Assembly: GCA_032622095.1 (NCBI GenBank) | Contig: CP136062.1 | Span: 438,001 to 502,000 of the forward strand | Length of the DNA: 64,000 bases | Origin: Siphonodentalium dalli | Lineage: Eukaryota > Mollusca > Scaphopoda > Gadilida > Siphonodentaliidae | Direction of reading: 5' to 3' | In this document: in pieces, positions 1-11,019 of the stretch | Position numbering within the stretch: position 1 is the stretch's first letter | Layout of the letters: each line of letters begins with the position of its first letter | Made by a program: the position numbers and the translations under genes | Notes under the pieces: generated by a model | What the model saw: only the letters and a program-made list of their open reading frames with translations | Told to the model about the DNA's origin: nothing | The model's database searches: none

Positions 1-484
1 CAGGGACACTATACAAAAAGCAACAGAAAAGTAGATAATGTGATTTTAACTGTTTATACTACCCTCACCCAATTTGAAGACTAGAACACACCACGAACTG
101 GAACGATATCCTCACTGACTGCGTGTATGGACAATGGAGAGAATAAGGACAATGGAGGGAATAAGGAAACGGTTTATATAGATTGATTGGGCTCAGAGAG
201 CAAGAGCAATTATCGAAAAGTTGCTGAAAAATAAGAAAAACAATTTAGAGGACTCCCTACTTTATTTGAAGTCATCACTACGCCACATAAGAAATGATAT
301 GATTATTAACCGATGGTTTGACCAAATGTTAATTTTTAACAGGATATACACATGTGTTGGTTCCCGAAAGTCTGCACCGTGTGCCACTTCACAACAAGCG
401 GCTGGCAAATTTTCACTGTTTGATGTATACCGTTGAACACATCATGTACTGAAGGGAATATACTCTCAATGGTAGCCCAGTGGT

Positions 485-845
485 GTGGAAGTGGTAGCCT
501 GTGGTTAGAATGTCGGACTTGTAATGGTATCAACGCACCGGCTTGAGTTCGCGCCCTGTCGGTGGGCTATCGTCTCCGCAACAGTGGCTTGGCCGGATCA
601 AGCGGTGTGTGCTATATATAGCCGCACGCCGTTTCAAATCTCGCGCCAGATTGTCACCCTTGGGGCAAGGTCAATTGTACTGTGCTCGCGTCATCGGACC
701 AAGACGAGAAATAGGTACCTGTTGTAGGGTATCCGTAAGCCGCTCCAGTGTAGCGCCTGTAAAATGGCAGCAGACACAAGACTCGGCATTACTCATAAAA
801 CAGCTGGGTAATAATGTAAGCGCTTAGAGCTACACCAATGATTAA
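485..845 (+). mobile_element. tRNA-derived SINE
   Basis: A tRNA-like head carries a recognisable RNA polymerase III A box around 491-516 (TGGTAGCCTGTGGTTAGAA) and a weaker B box around 538-556 (GGCTTGAGTTCGCGCCC). It is followed by a GC-richer body that contrasts with the AT-rich surroundings and by a tail around 800-830 containing GTAAGCGCTTAGAG. The A-to-B spacing and the word order fit a SINE head. It is non-coding; the two overlapping open frames across it are incidental. The 3' end is an estimate and I saw no convincing target duplication. Family membership (for example the widespread metazoan SINE superfamilies) is not determined. Confidence 0.6.
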
Positions 846-954
846 GCAAAGCGATTGCCATAACGATTACTTTGATATACATTATTATAATATCAACATA
901 TGTTGTGGCCGAATGGGTATGTTCTATCCGACATTATGCGATATTTAAGGCTCC

Positions 955-1170
955 ATTGGTTTCCGACAGCATGTGACACTTTACAGAAAGCGGCTGATGG
1001 ATAACAAAAATGCAATGTTAACTGTTCATGTGACAAATTCGCTATTTTAAGTCATGAAAACACCACAAACTCGAGGGATATATTCTCAGATTTTACTGAG
1101 GCTGTGGACATAGGGTTTAGTTCTATCAGGAGGTAAACAATTTATAGGCAGAGAGAGAGACTATATGGAG
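955..1170 (+). repeat. degenerate local repeat, related copies near 1-200 and 335-480
   Basis: The word order of 955-1170 (TTTCCGACAGCATGTGACAC, then AAGCGGCTG, then CACCACAAACTCGAGG, then an AGAGAGAG-rich end) is echoed by 335-480 and by 1-200, which has CACCACGAACTGG followed by an AGAGAG-rich stretch. The copies are strongly diverged and flank the SINE. I see no open reading frame of note in 1-480; the 71-codon frame at 221-436 has no recognisable content. Confidence 0.35.
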
Positions 1171-1190
1171 AAAGTGAGGCTGTAATCCAA

Positions 1191-1266
1191 TTGGAGCTGA
1201 TTGGATACACTGATATACATATAATTTCGTTGGATCTGATTAAATACAATGATATACAAATATTGT
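1191..1266 (+). repeat. ~38 bp direct duplication
   Basis: Two adjacent copies share the order TTGGA.CTGATT, then ATAC.ATGATATACA, then ATAT. They begin at 1191 and 1230. Short local tandem duplication, no coding content. Confidence 0.55.
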
Positions 1267-1362
1267 TGATACGTCCGTGAGACGACATACGATCTGGTGG
1301 GTGTAAATTTCGCGCTCAGCAGGGCTTCAATGCTTTTCACGAAGTTTCCACAAATGACAGCG

Positions 1363-1665
1363 TTATGTTAATCGCTTTGTTTTCGAGATAAATGTTTGAA
1401 CTGCTTCAAATATTTTAATGTTTTCACGATGACTGAGTTCCTGTTCCTCGCAGAAAAGTAATTCTGGTCAAATAACATTAGGTATGGCGTATATAAGTTC
1501 AGTCCTAGGACCATTGTATTCAGGACATACCAATAAGTAATGAGGTGCTGTTTCTGTGTTGCCACAATGCCATAGAGTGGACGTTTTAATGTGATTACTC
1601 ACTAGGTCATGGCTCAAACTAACTGCATTTCAATCTTAAGCTAGAATTGAGTATTTGTGATATAT
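1363..1665 (-). pseudogene. LINE ORF2 C-terminal tail (decayed)
   Basis: On the minus strand the frame ending with the TAA at 1365-1363 reads as the end of a LINE polyprotein. It holds a zinc-knuckle-like pattern HCGNTETAPHYLLVCPEY (spacing C..9..H..4..C, with an additional upstream H) and ends in a typical basic tail FISKTKRLT before the stop. One in-frame TGA interrupts it about 20 codons after the knuckle, and upstream the sense passes into another frame (LRLKCS, then HDLVSNHIKTS), so at least one frameshift is present. This arrangement is known for the C-termini of CR1/Jockey-like LINE reverse transcriptases. Only the last ~100 codons remain. The larger minus-strand open frame at 1368-1565 is a shadow in another frame. 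Confidence 0.7.
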
Positions 1666-1669
1666 GCAA

Positions 1670-2420
1670 CAATTACTGTGGTAATGGTAAATAAAATGTG
1701 TTGTTGTTGTTGTAATTTGGGGTCTGGAAGCCCGAACACGTCTTTAATCACGTAAGTTATGTCCCGGGGCTCAATTTTTAGCAAACGAGTGTTGTTGGTT
1801 CCCATTATGATCAATTTGGAAATTTTGTAAATTTCTTAACAAAAATATGTAATATTTCGAGCAAAAACGTGTTTGGGGGAGGGGTAGCTAAAATCCGTTA
1901 TTTCGCAAAATGTTCCAAATTTCTGTTAACTTCTTTCTACATATGCTTGTCAGATAACTGCTACACCATATGGAATAAATATTTTGGCATTATAGCAGTA
2001 CTCATTTGAACGATAATGTTTGAAATATAATATTTTTGTGAAAAAGAGCGATTTTTCAGCAAAAAATAAATGTTTCGGCTCCAAATGGCAGGAAAATCTA
2101 AATTAACCAACACTTTTTGCATACCAGGTAGATATATGATATCATATAGTAATTTTAACCCCAACACTATTTGCAAATAAGTTATGGCATAGCCACAGGG
2201 CTCGCTTTACCAAAATCGTAAATTTCTGGAAAAAGTCACTGTTGGTATCGTTTATCGTCGATTTGACAATAGCCACCACCAATTCCGTTATTTTTCACTA
2301 TAAATTTCGTCAACAGAATACATTTCTCCTTCAAAAAAAGATGGTTTCAACTTGTTCTACCGTGGGTAGGGGTATCTCGAAAACTAGAGCTCTTTTTCAA
2401 TTTGGCCGCTGCACTAAATA
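1670..2420. other. no gene seen; AT-rich, weakly repetitive
   Basis: Contains a (TTG)n run near 1700 and loosely recurring phrases built from AATTTC, GCAAAAA and TTTCG, as if from a very old ~190 bp repeat. The 71-codon minus-strand frame at 1961-2176 has no recognisable motif and low-complexity composition. Nothing else seen. Confidence 0.5.
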
Positions 2421-2424
2421 GACC

Positions 2425-2530
2425 ACGGAATAATAACCGAACGGTACCGTAACTCCACCAGTGACCGTTCCGATTACGTGGTCATTACCGGGGTATCACC
2501 CCATTTTTTCAACTCAATTACTTAGTGGTA
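2425..2530 (+). repeat. dispersed repeat family B, copy 1
   Basis: Shares with 33775-33925 (inverted), 35795-35935 and 62572-62720 the ordered words ACGGTACCGTAACTCCACC, GTGACC, GTGGTCATTACCGGGGTAT, CACCCC and TTTTTCAA.TCAATTACT. This copy lacks the middle part (GATACCGCTGTGGATAC) that the other three keep. Non-coding; class unknown. Confidence 0.75.
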
Positions 2531-2639
2531 CGAAGTGTCTGGAGCACCTTTGATGGATAAAAGCGAATGCAAAACAGGCCTTTTGCAAGAATCAAACTAT
2601 AGCATTTCTGCAGCAAATCAGCCGCTTTTTACCAGACCC

Positions 2640-2786
2640 AAACTAAGAATAATGATGCTATGTAAACAAACCTGTTACAGTGATTTGTCAACAAACATTG
2701 CTACTAGTAATCGCGTAGAAGGTTAAATATATTTTAGTCTAAATATTATTTTCAGAATATTTTTCAATGCTTTGGCCTTACAATGT
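2640..2786 (+). repeat. dispersed repeat family N, copy 1
   Basis: Alignable by eye with 10470-10620: TGTTACAGTGATTTGTCAACAAA, later TTTCAGAATATTT, then GG.CCTT.CAATGTTT. It ends directly at the TTAA of the MITE starting at 2791. Non-coding. Confidence 0.6.
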
Positions 2787-2885
2787 TTAACCCTTTCATG
2801 ACGGGAGCTGCGCTGGTGCAGCATTACATATCATGTACCAGTGAATTATCTTATATATGCAAGTCTCGCATAGGAAGCATCACAT

Positions 2886-3505
2886 GCGGGTTAATTATAT
2901 ATATCCGCAGTAGTCTTATGCAAGGAATACACGTGATTGATACAAAAAGCCCAAATATTATATGGCTCAAGCTTTCTAAGCAGTGGTTCAGAATACCGAT
3001 TGATATTTATTTATGTACTGCTTATTGTGCGCCAGACAATTCTTCAGCCCAAAAGGCTGGTGGGGAAGACACTCTTAAACTTATAACGGGAGACATTTCT
3101 AAATATGCCGCTAAAGGGAACATTATTATACAGTGCGATTTAAACGCGAGGAGAGGATCAATCAAGGACTCGATATCGCACGACAATACAACCATGCAAA
3201 TGCCCCTCCCCTCGATTATATCCCAGATACTCAATTGCCATGTAGGCGCTATAGAGATAATAAGATTAGCACGCCAGGCAGAGACCTCATAAAACTTTGC
3301 ATGGACTCCAGCATGAGGATAGTGAATGGCCGCACTGCGGGAGATTTTCTTGGTAACTTCACCTCCTATCAACCCGCAGGGTGTAGTATAGTAGATTATG
3401 TAATAGGTAGCCAAGCTCTCTTTGATCGAATACCGTTCTTTCACGTGAACCCATTGACTATGTTATCTGACCATTGTCGATGCTGGTTTATCTTAAATAT
3501 TGGCT
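2886..3505 (+). pseudogene. LINE endonuclease domain (APE-type), partial, frameshifted
   Basis: The element's nicking enzyme, which cuts target DNA to prime reverse transcription. The N-terminal metal-binding part is missing through truncation. Seen in order: GLIIYIRSSL at the truncation point, a WLKL strand, the GDFNAR-like motif degraded to CDLNAR (about 3135-3152), then after a +1-type frame change the SIVDYVIGS strand (about 3385-3412) and the LSDH catalytic signature (about 3462-3474). The G-to-C change in GDxN and the frameshift near 3155 show loss of function. The first ~34 codons of the open frame beginning at 2783 belong to the MITE, not to the LINE. Confidence 0.85.
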
Positions 3506-5001
3506 CTTCAATTACTGACTCTGAACAGCATGATACCTTTCCTTTGCGTGCGAAACCACTGCGATTTAAATGGGATGAACTGGCCTCATTTCGGTTTAGG
3601 GAAGCGTTTAACACACCAGGTGTACAGGTCAATTTGCGAAAAATACTTGAAGATGAAGAAAGCTCTTCAAAAGTACTTGTATCCAAACTCAATGCTATAA
3701 TCATTTTGTTGCTTCTATGTCCCTCAAACGACAATCTACACAACACAGACGAAAACACAGTATACATGCCAGTAAACCCTAGTACGATCATACATGTGCT
3801 GAACTGAAACGTCAGTTGACTCGCTCTGTTAAATCCCTAAATGACAACCAACAAGACCTCATCATTCGTGGGCGTTATTTTAATTTGAAGAAGCAGTATC
3901 GGAAGTTTCTAAATTCCAAACGAAAATCATTTAGACTCGATAAATATCACACTCTTGTGGGGATGGAAAATAAATCACCTTCACGATATTGGGCTATTAT
4001 TGATGAATTAAAACATGAAGCTAATGGCAGGCCCAATTTTGCATGTACTAACTTTCACCCAAAAGAACTATATGATCATTTTAAAAATCTAGGCAGTTTG
4101 ACTGCAGACACTGACCAGTTATTCAAACAGACCGTTCTCACAGAACTTCCAATATTAGAAGAACGGGCGCGAGATATAACTGACCTTGACTATGAAATTT
4201 CCGAATTAGAAATCAGACACGCGATCACGAGACTAGCTAATGGCAAGGCTGAAGGCCTTGATTCTATTAAACCAGATATGATAAAAAGCGTTAAAGATCA
4301 GCTCATATCTATTTTTTTTTAAATGTTTAAACGACAACTTACAAATGGAGATTTCCCTGAATAATGGCTTCAGGGTTTCATAATTCCTATACCAAAATGT
4401 AAACACCCAACAACACCAAACGACGTTCGCGGGATCACCGTTACCAGTGTATTGGGTAAAATATATGCTGATATACTGCTTAATCGGCTAACTTCGTTTT
4501 TTCAACATAAGGGTATACCTTCGAAATTTCAAGCATGTTTTCGCAAAGATCATACGACATTCGATAACACGCTTGTTTTACGAACACTCATAAATAAATC
4601 TATACTAAAACGGAAACAAGTTGTATACGTGTTTCGTAGACTTCAATAAGGCTTTCGATAGAGTATGGCGTGAAGGTTTGCTGTATAAACTAATCAAATT
4701 GGGTGTGGTTGGTACAGTATATGCCACAGTTAAAAAGATAATCACTGAATATACAACTAGTGTCCAATGTGGGATAAATAGTTTAACAGACAAATTCCAG
4801 GGAGCAGTGGGATTGATGCAGGGAAATAATTTAAGCCCTTTATTTTTCAATATATTCATAGATGAAATTGCTTCGATCCTACTCGAAAGCAAATCAGACG
4901 CCCCAAATGTTTTCGGCGAAGAAGTCCCGTGCTTGATGTATGCCGACGATCTTGTTTTGATTTCAGAAAGCCCCGGTGGCCTCCAGACAATGCTAAATTA
5001 A
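3506..5001 (+). pseudogene. LINE linker and reverse transcriptase, broken
   Basis: Polymerase domain of the same element. After a lysine-rich linker (3816-4180) come the ITRLANGKAEGLDSI motif (about 4225-4265), the PIPK strand with an upstream TAA at 4362-4364, RGITVTSVLGKIYADILLNR (about 4430-4490), a QACFRK motif, CFVDFNKAFDRVWR (about 4627-4668), a degraded LMQGNNLSPLFF (about 4815-4850) and the catalytic YADD at 4939-4950. Breaks: frameshift near 3760-3815, stop at 4321 in a T-run, in-frame TAA at 4362, frameshift near 4620-4640, TAA at about 4999. The catalytic aspartates survive, so decay looks moderate. Confidence 0.92.
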
Positions 5002-6143
5002 TTACATAAATACTGTCGGGAATGGCAAATTACCCTGAACAGTTCTAAAACAAAACTTCTTGTGTTTCATGCTGGGGGTCAACATATCTCAAAACCAACA
5101 TTTACATTCGGCAACCAAAATCTTGAATCGACACAGTCATATACATATCTTGGTATTAAATTCTTTGCTTCCGGCAAAATGACACATGCTATATTGGATC
5201 TAAAAAACAGAGCATCAAGAGCACTTTTCAAATTACGCTCAAGTCTTTATCACGATTTACCTGTCGAAGTATCAACAAAACTATTTGACACATGTGTTAA
5301 ACCGATCCTCACCTACGCATCCGAGACATGGGGTGACGAGACAGTTAATAGACAGTCAAATGAAATAGAGAAATTTTACCTAAACTATGCAAAAAATCTC
5401 CTCGGTATCAGTAAAACTGCAACAAATGTAGCCGCACTGGGGCGATTTCCAATAAGACTAGATATCCTGAGAGATATGGTAAAATTTTGGCTCCGTCTAG
5501 AAAATATGGACACGAATAGACTGCCGGCCAAATGTCTGGCAGAAATGAAAACATGGACTAATTTCGCATGGCTTAACTGTGTCCGGAAAATCATGGTTAC
5601 ATATGGCTTTCAAAACGTATATGAAAACCCGCGTAATATATATAGACCGACAAACATTTTCCAACAATTTTCTCCAAACCATGAAAGAAAATATGCCAGT
5701 TCATGGAAAGTCAGTGTATTAATGGAAAACCCACTGAGAATAGTAAGGTAAAATTCATATCCAAATTAAAACCGGCTGACACATACGAGCTATCAAATTA
5801 CCTCAGCAATTTACCGCGAGGTGGCCGTAAAGTGATTTCTAAATTAGTGACCAGCTGTCATAATCTAGAAATTGAACGCGGCCGATATACTAAGCCTATC
5901 ACCCTCAGACCGGACCGTGTATGTAAACAGTGTCATACAGACGTCGTTGAGGACGAGGAACATTTTAGAATACACTGTCCTCGATATAATATCCAACGGA
6001 TATTACTCTATGAAACAATGGAACAAATTACACCAATTTCATGGAACTTGACGCTAACGCCAAACTACGTATACTTTTTGCAGTTGCTGATCGACTTTGT
6101 AATAGGGCCCTCAGTAATTTTATTCAGACAGATTCTTATTTAA
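5002..6143 (+). pseudogene. LINE post-RT and C-terminal zinc knuckle
   Basis: Continues the polyprotein: WQITLNSSKTKLLVF, then SYTYLGIKF, then ASRALFKLRSSLY and CVKPILTYASETWG, all standard thumb and connection words of LINE reverse transcriptases. A frameshift near 5740 moves the sense into the frame that carries IERGRYTKP and the zinc knuckle CKQCHTDVVEDEEHFRIHC (about 5922-5978). The stretch 5062-5751 is open for 229 codons. Sense fades after about 6060; an incidental stop ends the frame at 6143. Confidence 0.88.
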
Positions 6144-6499
6144 GACGCGAATAATGTGACAATAACGGGCCAATGCTAGACAGGAACTTTATATTTCATA
6201 ATTTATGCTTGTATATTACCCATTGATTACCATACCATGTTATATGTTTGTTTTCTTTATTTTCTGTATGTGTACATGTACATGTATATTGCCATACCCA
6301 AATGTATTTGTTTGTTGTCGCTCAATAAAGATCTATCTATCTATCTATATAAGAGAATGCACTGGATTACAAGGTCAAGGTAAATATTGTTAGGCCATGT
6401 ATTCTCTTATATACATGTACGTGAGGCTCCATTTTCGAGAGAATGCATTGGCACAGGGTTTTAGCAAAATTTCAGGAAGCTCCAGTCATACAAGTGTTA

Positions 6500-6735
6500 A
6501 GTTTTGATTGAACTTTGGCATCTTATTGGACTTATTGAACATTGATTGGTAATGTTACTGTAACAGTAATGTTTATCAGGATTGCTAGCATGCAATGACA
6601 TTCTTTCGTATAAATTAATTAACTCACAGAATATCGAAAGACCAGATGTGAGTATAATATAAATTTATCACCCCATTTTATGCAGGGATACACAAAAACA
6701 TAACAAATGCTATGCTTTAAAGTCAACATGGACAA
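6500..6735. other. short spacer, nothing seen
   Basis: Lies between the TTAA ends of two different MITEs. AT-rich, no motif recognised. Confidence 0.5.
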
Positions 6736-6739
6736 TTAA

Positions 6740-7082
6740 AGGTAAACAATCTGATTTGATGGTCTCCATATCATCAGATTCCAACAACAACATTTCTTCA
6801 AAAGACGCTTTAGTTATCAGAATCGATTAATTACCAAAACATAATGCTAACTACTGTCAACTCTGGTATTATATTTTCCAAAACGTGTTATAAATTAACA
6901 TTTTGTTCAACGAAACTTGGTATCAAGAGTATGTCAGTCGGCTCGTCGAATATTTGCTAGGCCGATAAATATACATGGTGGTGAAAAATAACTAGGGTGA
7001 GTTCCTTGACTCGAGTCAATTATTATTACCCATGCAGCCAAAGAAATGGTAATAGAGGAGCGTGAACTCGGATTATCTGTCA
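6740..7082 (+). mobile_element. TTAA-flanked MITE (family C, copy 1)
   Basis: TTAA at 6736-6739 and 7083-7086. The left end reads AGGTAAACAATCTGATTTGA, with a second internal start ATCAGATTCCAACAACAACA. The right arm contains GTTCCTTGACTCGAGTCAA, CCAAAGAAATGGTAATAGAGG and a degraded end ATTATCTGTCA. Same family as 17164-17633, 39927-41004 and 61618-62093. The middle (ATTTTGTTCAACGAAACTTG) matches only copy 3, so there are two subtypes. Non-coding. Confidence 0.75.
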
Positions 7083-7086
7083 TTAA

Positions 7087-8265
7087 ATGTACATGTATGG
7101 TACATGTATAAGCCACTTTAAGCTTCTTGCACAGATACTAAACATTACTTGGTGATACAGCAGGTTGACAAAGATAAAGGAACATTAGAATATTTTGATT
7201 CTGTTTGGATTTTAAGGGCTGTATGTGTACATGCATCTGATTATATTGCCATACTGCAATAAATTGCCCCATAAAAGTTCAGATCCTTCAGATAAGCTCA
7301 GAAACAAGGCTTGAAACTGATCCATGGGTACTGTTGTGCTTTGTGCATAGATATGAAACTGGTACACCTCCAAATTCTGGTTAATGTAGTATGAAGTATA
7401 ACAAAGGCTATGCATACACTGGATGCCATAGTGCACATTTTTCTGAGACTCAGTGAAGCACACAGGTACATGCATGTTGTAGAATTGAATTCACTAACTT
7501 CACTTGACAAGATTGTCACCACTTAAGTCTGATAAAATGTAGATGTCACTGATCGGTCTCCACCAAGGAAGGAATGGATACATATATGTGTCATTTGTGC
7601 CTTTGGTGAACACATTGGTCATTATCTGGTTAGACTGGTTATATATTAAAGCCTCCCCTTCACTGCATTAGTTACCAGGTATGCATGGTGCTGGATTCAG
7701 TGCATACCGTTCGTTGGTGTACATATGCTACATGTATATAGCCAAGACTCACTGCCACGAAGCAACAACTCACATTATGTCATGTATGGACGAATACCGA
7801 TAACATATACAGTACATGTATCCGGTACATGCACACATAATAACATTTGAAATCCTTCCCCATCCAGTCTTGGACAGAATTAATAATATTGGTATTAAGA
7901 GTCATCAGTATCTGCAAGAAACACTCAGGAAACATGATTCTATGATTGGTTACCATATATCAGGCCTTGAATGAAATTTTGATGTCTCAATCCAGACAAG
8001 CAGCTCCTCCTGTCTGAAAAAGAAAGATTTGAACGCTTGTACCGGTAATGACATCAGAAAAGAGGAATGACTGACCATGTACATATTATTAAGATGCACC
8101 ATCGAAAACGGCTCCACTGATTGAGTCCAAACTTCATATCTAAGGGTAAAAAGACACGGGGAGTGTCATCAGACCATTCGCGAGCCACTCCTTCAACTTC
8201 AACTGCCACCGTCGTTGGAATTCATGGGTTAATCGCGTGATGATTAAAGAGCGTTCGTATCTGCA
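7087..8265. other. no gene seen
   Basis: AT-rich DNA with several ACATGTAC/ATGTACAT runs (7088-7105, 7730-7740, 7808-7820). The 87- and 74-codon minus frames at 7212-7522 show no known motif. Nothing further seen. Confidence 0.5.
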
Positions 8266-8269
8266 GCGT

Positions 8270-8688
8270 CGTTAAAGAGCGTTTATATACACGACGAGTA
8301 TAAATACGGCTCAATCGACCGTCTCGGAAACTGGGGATTTCGTACTTAGGGGTTCCAAGGGGCGGGGGGGATTTTCGTCGGGTCAGTTTGTCGCCCGAGT
8401 TGACCTTGAAACGGGTACCCACAAATGACATTGGGCAATATCTCGGTAGTCAGCGGTGACATCGATGTGAAAATGTTTACGTATGGTCAACTCGGGACGG
8501 GAAATATTTTTGTCGGGTTATTTTGTCCACCCAACATGACCTTGACACGGGTACCCGCAAATGACTTTGGGCGATATTTCGGGCATCAGCGGTGGCAGAG
8601 ACGTACGGGGTTACCTTGGAAAACAAAAAAATAATGGATCGACCAGAGCCATGGGACCAATGCCGCCAGTGGCGGGCTGATTTGCTAG
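8270..8688 (+). mobile_element. non-autonomous Helitron (copy H1), 3' end well defined
   Basis: The 3' end has the Helitron signature: a GC hairpin CCGCCAGTGGCGG (8663-8675), a short spacer, then CTAG at 8685-8688 followed by T. The preceding 60 bp (CCATG, CCAATGCCGCCAGTGGCGGGC) matches copy H2 at 14570-15137, as does an upstream stretch (GTACTTAGGG, then ATTTTCGTCGGGTCAGTTT). The interior has tandem versions of a ~150 bp unit (GACCTTGA.ACGGGTACCC.CAAATGAC). The 5' TC end was not located; the start is the leftmost shared sequence. Confidence 0.7.
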
Positions 8689-8699
8689 TATCATATATT

Positions 8700-9145
8700 T
8701 GTAAATGTTTTAAGAAGGCAATTTGAACAACTGGGGGAGGCAAATTGGCATTCCAAATACTAATTAACACTTGAAATCCTGACATGTGGCACCCCAAATG
8801 TCAATATAACATTTGATTTTACCATCTTTACTTGAATTAGGCGAGTTCAAAAATACTCTATTTCCATGCATATAAACACAATTATACATAATCATTGAGG
8901 AATTTGTAAAAAATTATACTGTATAATACACAAGCATATGTATACTAGAAGATAGCGGCACCTACTAGTACTTCAGCATGTCAAATATCACATCTATCAG
9001 TATATACCGGGTATACTGCGAATTGACTTCTTTAAAATTATTGGCCATCATGCAGCCATTTTTCGTCAATGAAACGACGTTCGTATTTTCAACTGACATC
9101 TGACATCTGACATCTGGTCTCACCCCAGTAACATCTAACACAGCG
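8700..9145. other. no gene seen
   Basis: AT-rich; a small (TGACATC)n run at 9097-9115. Nothing else. Confidence 0.5.
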
Positions 9146-9150
9146 GTAAG

Positions 9151-10235
9151 GTCATTGCATGCATTTTAATATACAATGCAAGGTAGAAAACATCATTTGA
9201 TGGATATTTTACTTAACATAGTCTGTGTAAACTACATAAAAGCAACATTGTATGCATCACTGTATAGCCAAATTAAATTAAACTATGGATATTTTATTGT
9301 TTATTTCATCAGAAACATGTATTCTGTTGATATATAACCTTATATGTGTTATAAACATGCAAATAGTGGCCTCATTTTGGGCTTTCTTCCATAATATGGA
9401 GAGTCAAAGCTGAATAGATTCCCGTATTTCAAATTTATAAGATGCCAAGCCAGCTGAAATGGTGTATCAAACCTCAAATGGCAGTATTTCTTATCAGATG
9501 GACATCTCTACTAATAAATTAAACATTTTTTATGGTCATTGCATGCATTTTAATGTACAGGGCAAGGTAGAAAACATCATTTGATGGATATTTTACTTAA
9601 AATAGTCTGTGGAAACTACCTAAAAGCAATATTGTATGCATCCATGTATAGCCAAATGAAATTTAGCTATGGATATTTTATTGTTGATTTCACCAAAGAC
9701 ATGCATTCTGCTGAGATATAGCCGTATTCATGTTTTAAACACGCAAATAATGGCTTCATTTGGGCTTCTTTTCATCATTTGGAGAGTCAAATATAAAGAA
9801 ATTCCATTAGTTCTAAGATACCATGCTCCCTGAAATGGTGTCTCAGACCTCAAATGTTAGTACTTCTTATCAGATGAACATATCTGCCAAATAAATCAAC
9901 ATTTCTTATGGTCATTGCATGCATTATGGTGTACAAAGCAAAGTAGAATACATCATTTGATGGATATTTTACTAAAAATAGTCTGGAAACTACCTAAAAG
10001 CCATATTGAATGCATCCCTGTAAAGCCGAATGAAATGGATAAATTAGATATGTATTGTTTTATTGAGACATGCATTCTGCTAAGATATAGTCTTTTTCGT
10101 GTTATACACAAGCAATATGTGGCTTCATTGGGCTTCCTTTCATCTTTCAAGAGAGTCAACTCTGAGGAAATGCCCTTGGTTTCAAATGTGTAGCATCTTC
10201 CAACCTTATAGGAAGGGGTGTCTGCCAGCTTGGGG
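9151..10235 (+). repeat. ~380 bp satellite, about 2.8 units
   Basis: Unit starts (GTCATTGCATGCATT) fall at 9151, 9535 and 9911, giving periods of 384 and 376 bp. Each unit has the same sub-phrases in order: CATCATTTGATGGATATTTTA, AGTCTG...AAACTAC, TGTAT.GCC, ACATG.ATTCTGCT, TGGCTTCATT.GGGCTTC and a CTTATCAGATG...CATCT end. The third unit is incomplete and drifts. The overlapping 90-100 codon open frames at 9915-10377 are products of the repeat, not genes. Confidence 0.9.
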
Positions 10236-10469
10236 TACCAGTTTAAATGGTTCAATGCAAGTGGTCATCAGAGAGGTTTGTCTAGTTCTGAGGGGGGAGA
10301 TATACCGTCAACTGCTTGAGATTTCAAGGGACGACCTCCTCAATGGAACCCACTATAATGTGCCAAAATTATTTTAATAAAATTGTATATTGGTCACCAT
10401 CCACTAAGAACATTGAGAAATAGATAAAAACTTACTGACAGTTCTCCAATAACAAAATTAAATCTGATT

Positions 10470-10620
10470 GTTATGTAAACATAACTGTTACAGTGATTTG
10501 TCAACAAAAGTATATAATCCTAGCTGTAGTATTAGTTCAAATATTTAAGTTTGAATACGATTTTCAGAATATTTAATCAACATGTTGGACCTTTTCCAAT
10601 GTTTGCCATAAAAGTTTTGA
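10470..10620 (+). repeat. dispersed repeat family N, copy 2
   Basis: Matches 2640-2786 (AACTGTTACAGTGATTTGTCAACAAA, TTTCAGAATATTT). Here the phrase CATGTTGGACCTTTTCCAATG is kept more fully. Confidence 0.6.
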
Positions 10621-10689
10621 TCACAATTGTGCTCCCATTGGACTTTAACAGTTATTCCAATACAGCATAACAATTAGTTCTTGGTTTAG

Positions 10690-11015
10690 AAATATTTTCT
10701 ATTATTTCTTTAAATATTTCTTAACTTAGAAAAACAATCTTGAAACAAGAAATATATATTATATTTTTGAAGCCATTTTCTTAGTAAGGAAATTTTTTCT
10801 CAAACGAAATAATTATTTCTTAATTGTTTCTTGTTTCAAGACTAAAATCTATCTTATTTGAGAAAAATATCTCTTGTCTGGTGGGAGTTTCTTAAATTTT
10901 CTTGATGTAGCAGACTTGAGGGGTATATTTCTCAAAATAAGATTTATTTTCCTGTTTCATGAAAGTGTTTTTCTTGTTTCAAGTAATTATTTCGTGTTAA
11001 GATATTATTTTTGGC
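10690..11015. repeat. AT-rich inverted-repeat segment, probable old MITE
   Basis: CTTGAAACAAGAAATAT near 10740 is complementary to TTTCTTGTTTCAAG near 10830, and TTTCTTGTTTCAAG recurs near 10970. The right side ends in TTTTTGGCAGTGC. This vocabulary (ATTTCTTGTTTCAAG with a CAGTG end) is common in Tc1/mariner-like MITEs of animals. Boundaries and target duplication were not established. Confidence 0.4.
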
Positions 11016-11019
11016 AGTG

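Larger units (their letters stand above)
2886..6346 (+). mobile_element. 5'-truncated LINE nested in MITE copy A1
   Basis: About 3.46 kb of a non-LTR retrotransposon: partial endonuclease, linker, reverse transcriptase, C-terminal zinc knuckle, short 3' UTR, AATAAA at 6324-6329 and a (TATC)n tail to about 6346. The 5' boundary falls inside the endonuclease domain, and the sequence left of 2886 is MITE. Multiple frameshifts and stops make it dead. Clade is unresolved; the domain order and zinc knuckle suit several Jockey/I/RTE-related groups. A target duplication cannot be separated from the AT/TATC repeat at the junction. Confidence 0.9.
2791..6496 (+). mobile_element. TTAA-flanked MITE (family A, copy 1), split by a LINE
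   Basis: The left part is 2791-2885 and the right part 6347-6496; together they make a ~245 bp element. TTAA lies immediately outside both ends (2787-2790 and 6497-6500). The ends are imperfect inverted repeats (CCCTTTCATGACGGGAGC against CACTTGTATGACTGGAGC). TTAA duplication plus a CCCTTT start is the signature of piggyBac-type elements. Comparison with copies at 15260, 48254 and 53640 shows the two halves are continuous once the LINE is removed. The inside carries two hairpins built from GCATTCTCTTATATATGCGAG and its complement. No coding capacity. Confidence 0.8.

Noticed and set aside
2783-2885. Start codon of a 169-codon protein at 2783
   Set aside because: The first ~34 codons are MITE sequence (also translated at 48250); the LINE part begins at about 2886.
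9915-10377. Three overlapping 92-100 codon frames on both strands
   Set aside because: They lie in the third unit of the ~380 bp satellite; homologous positions in the other two units are not open.
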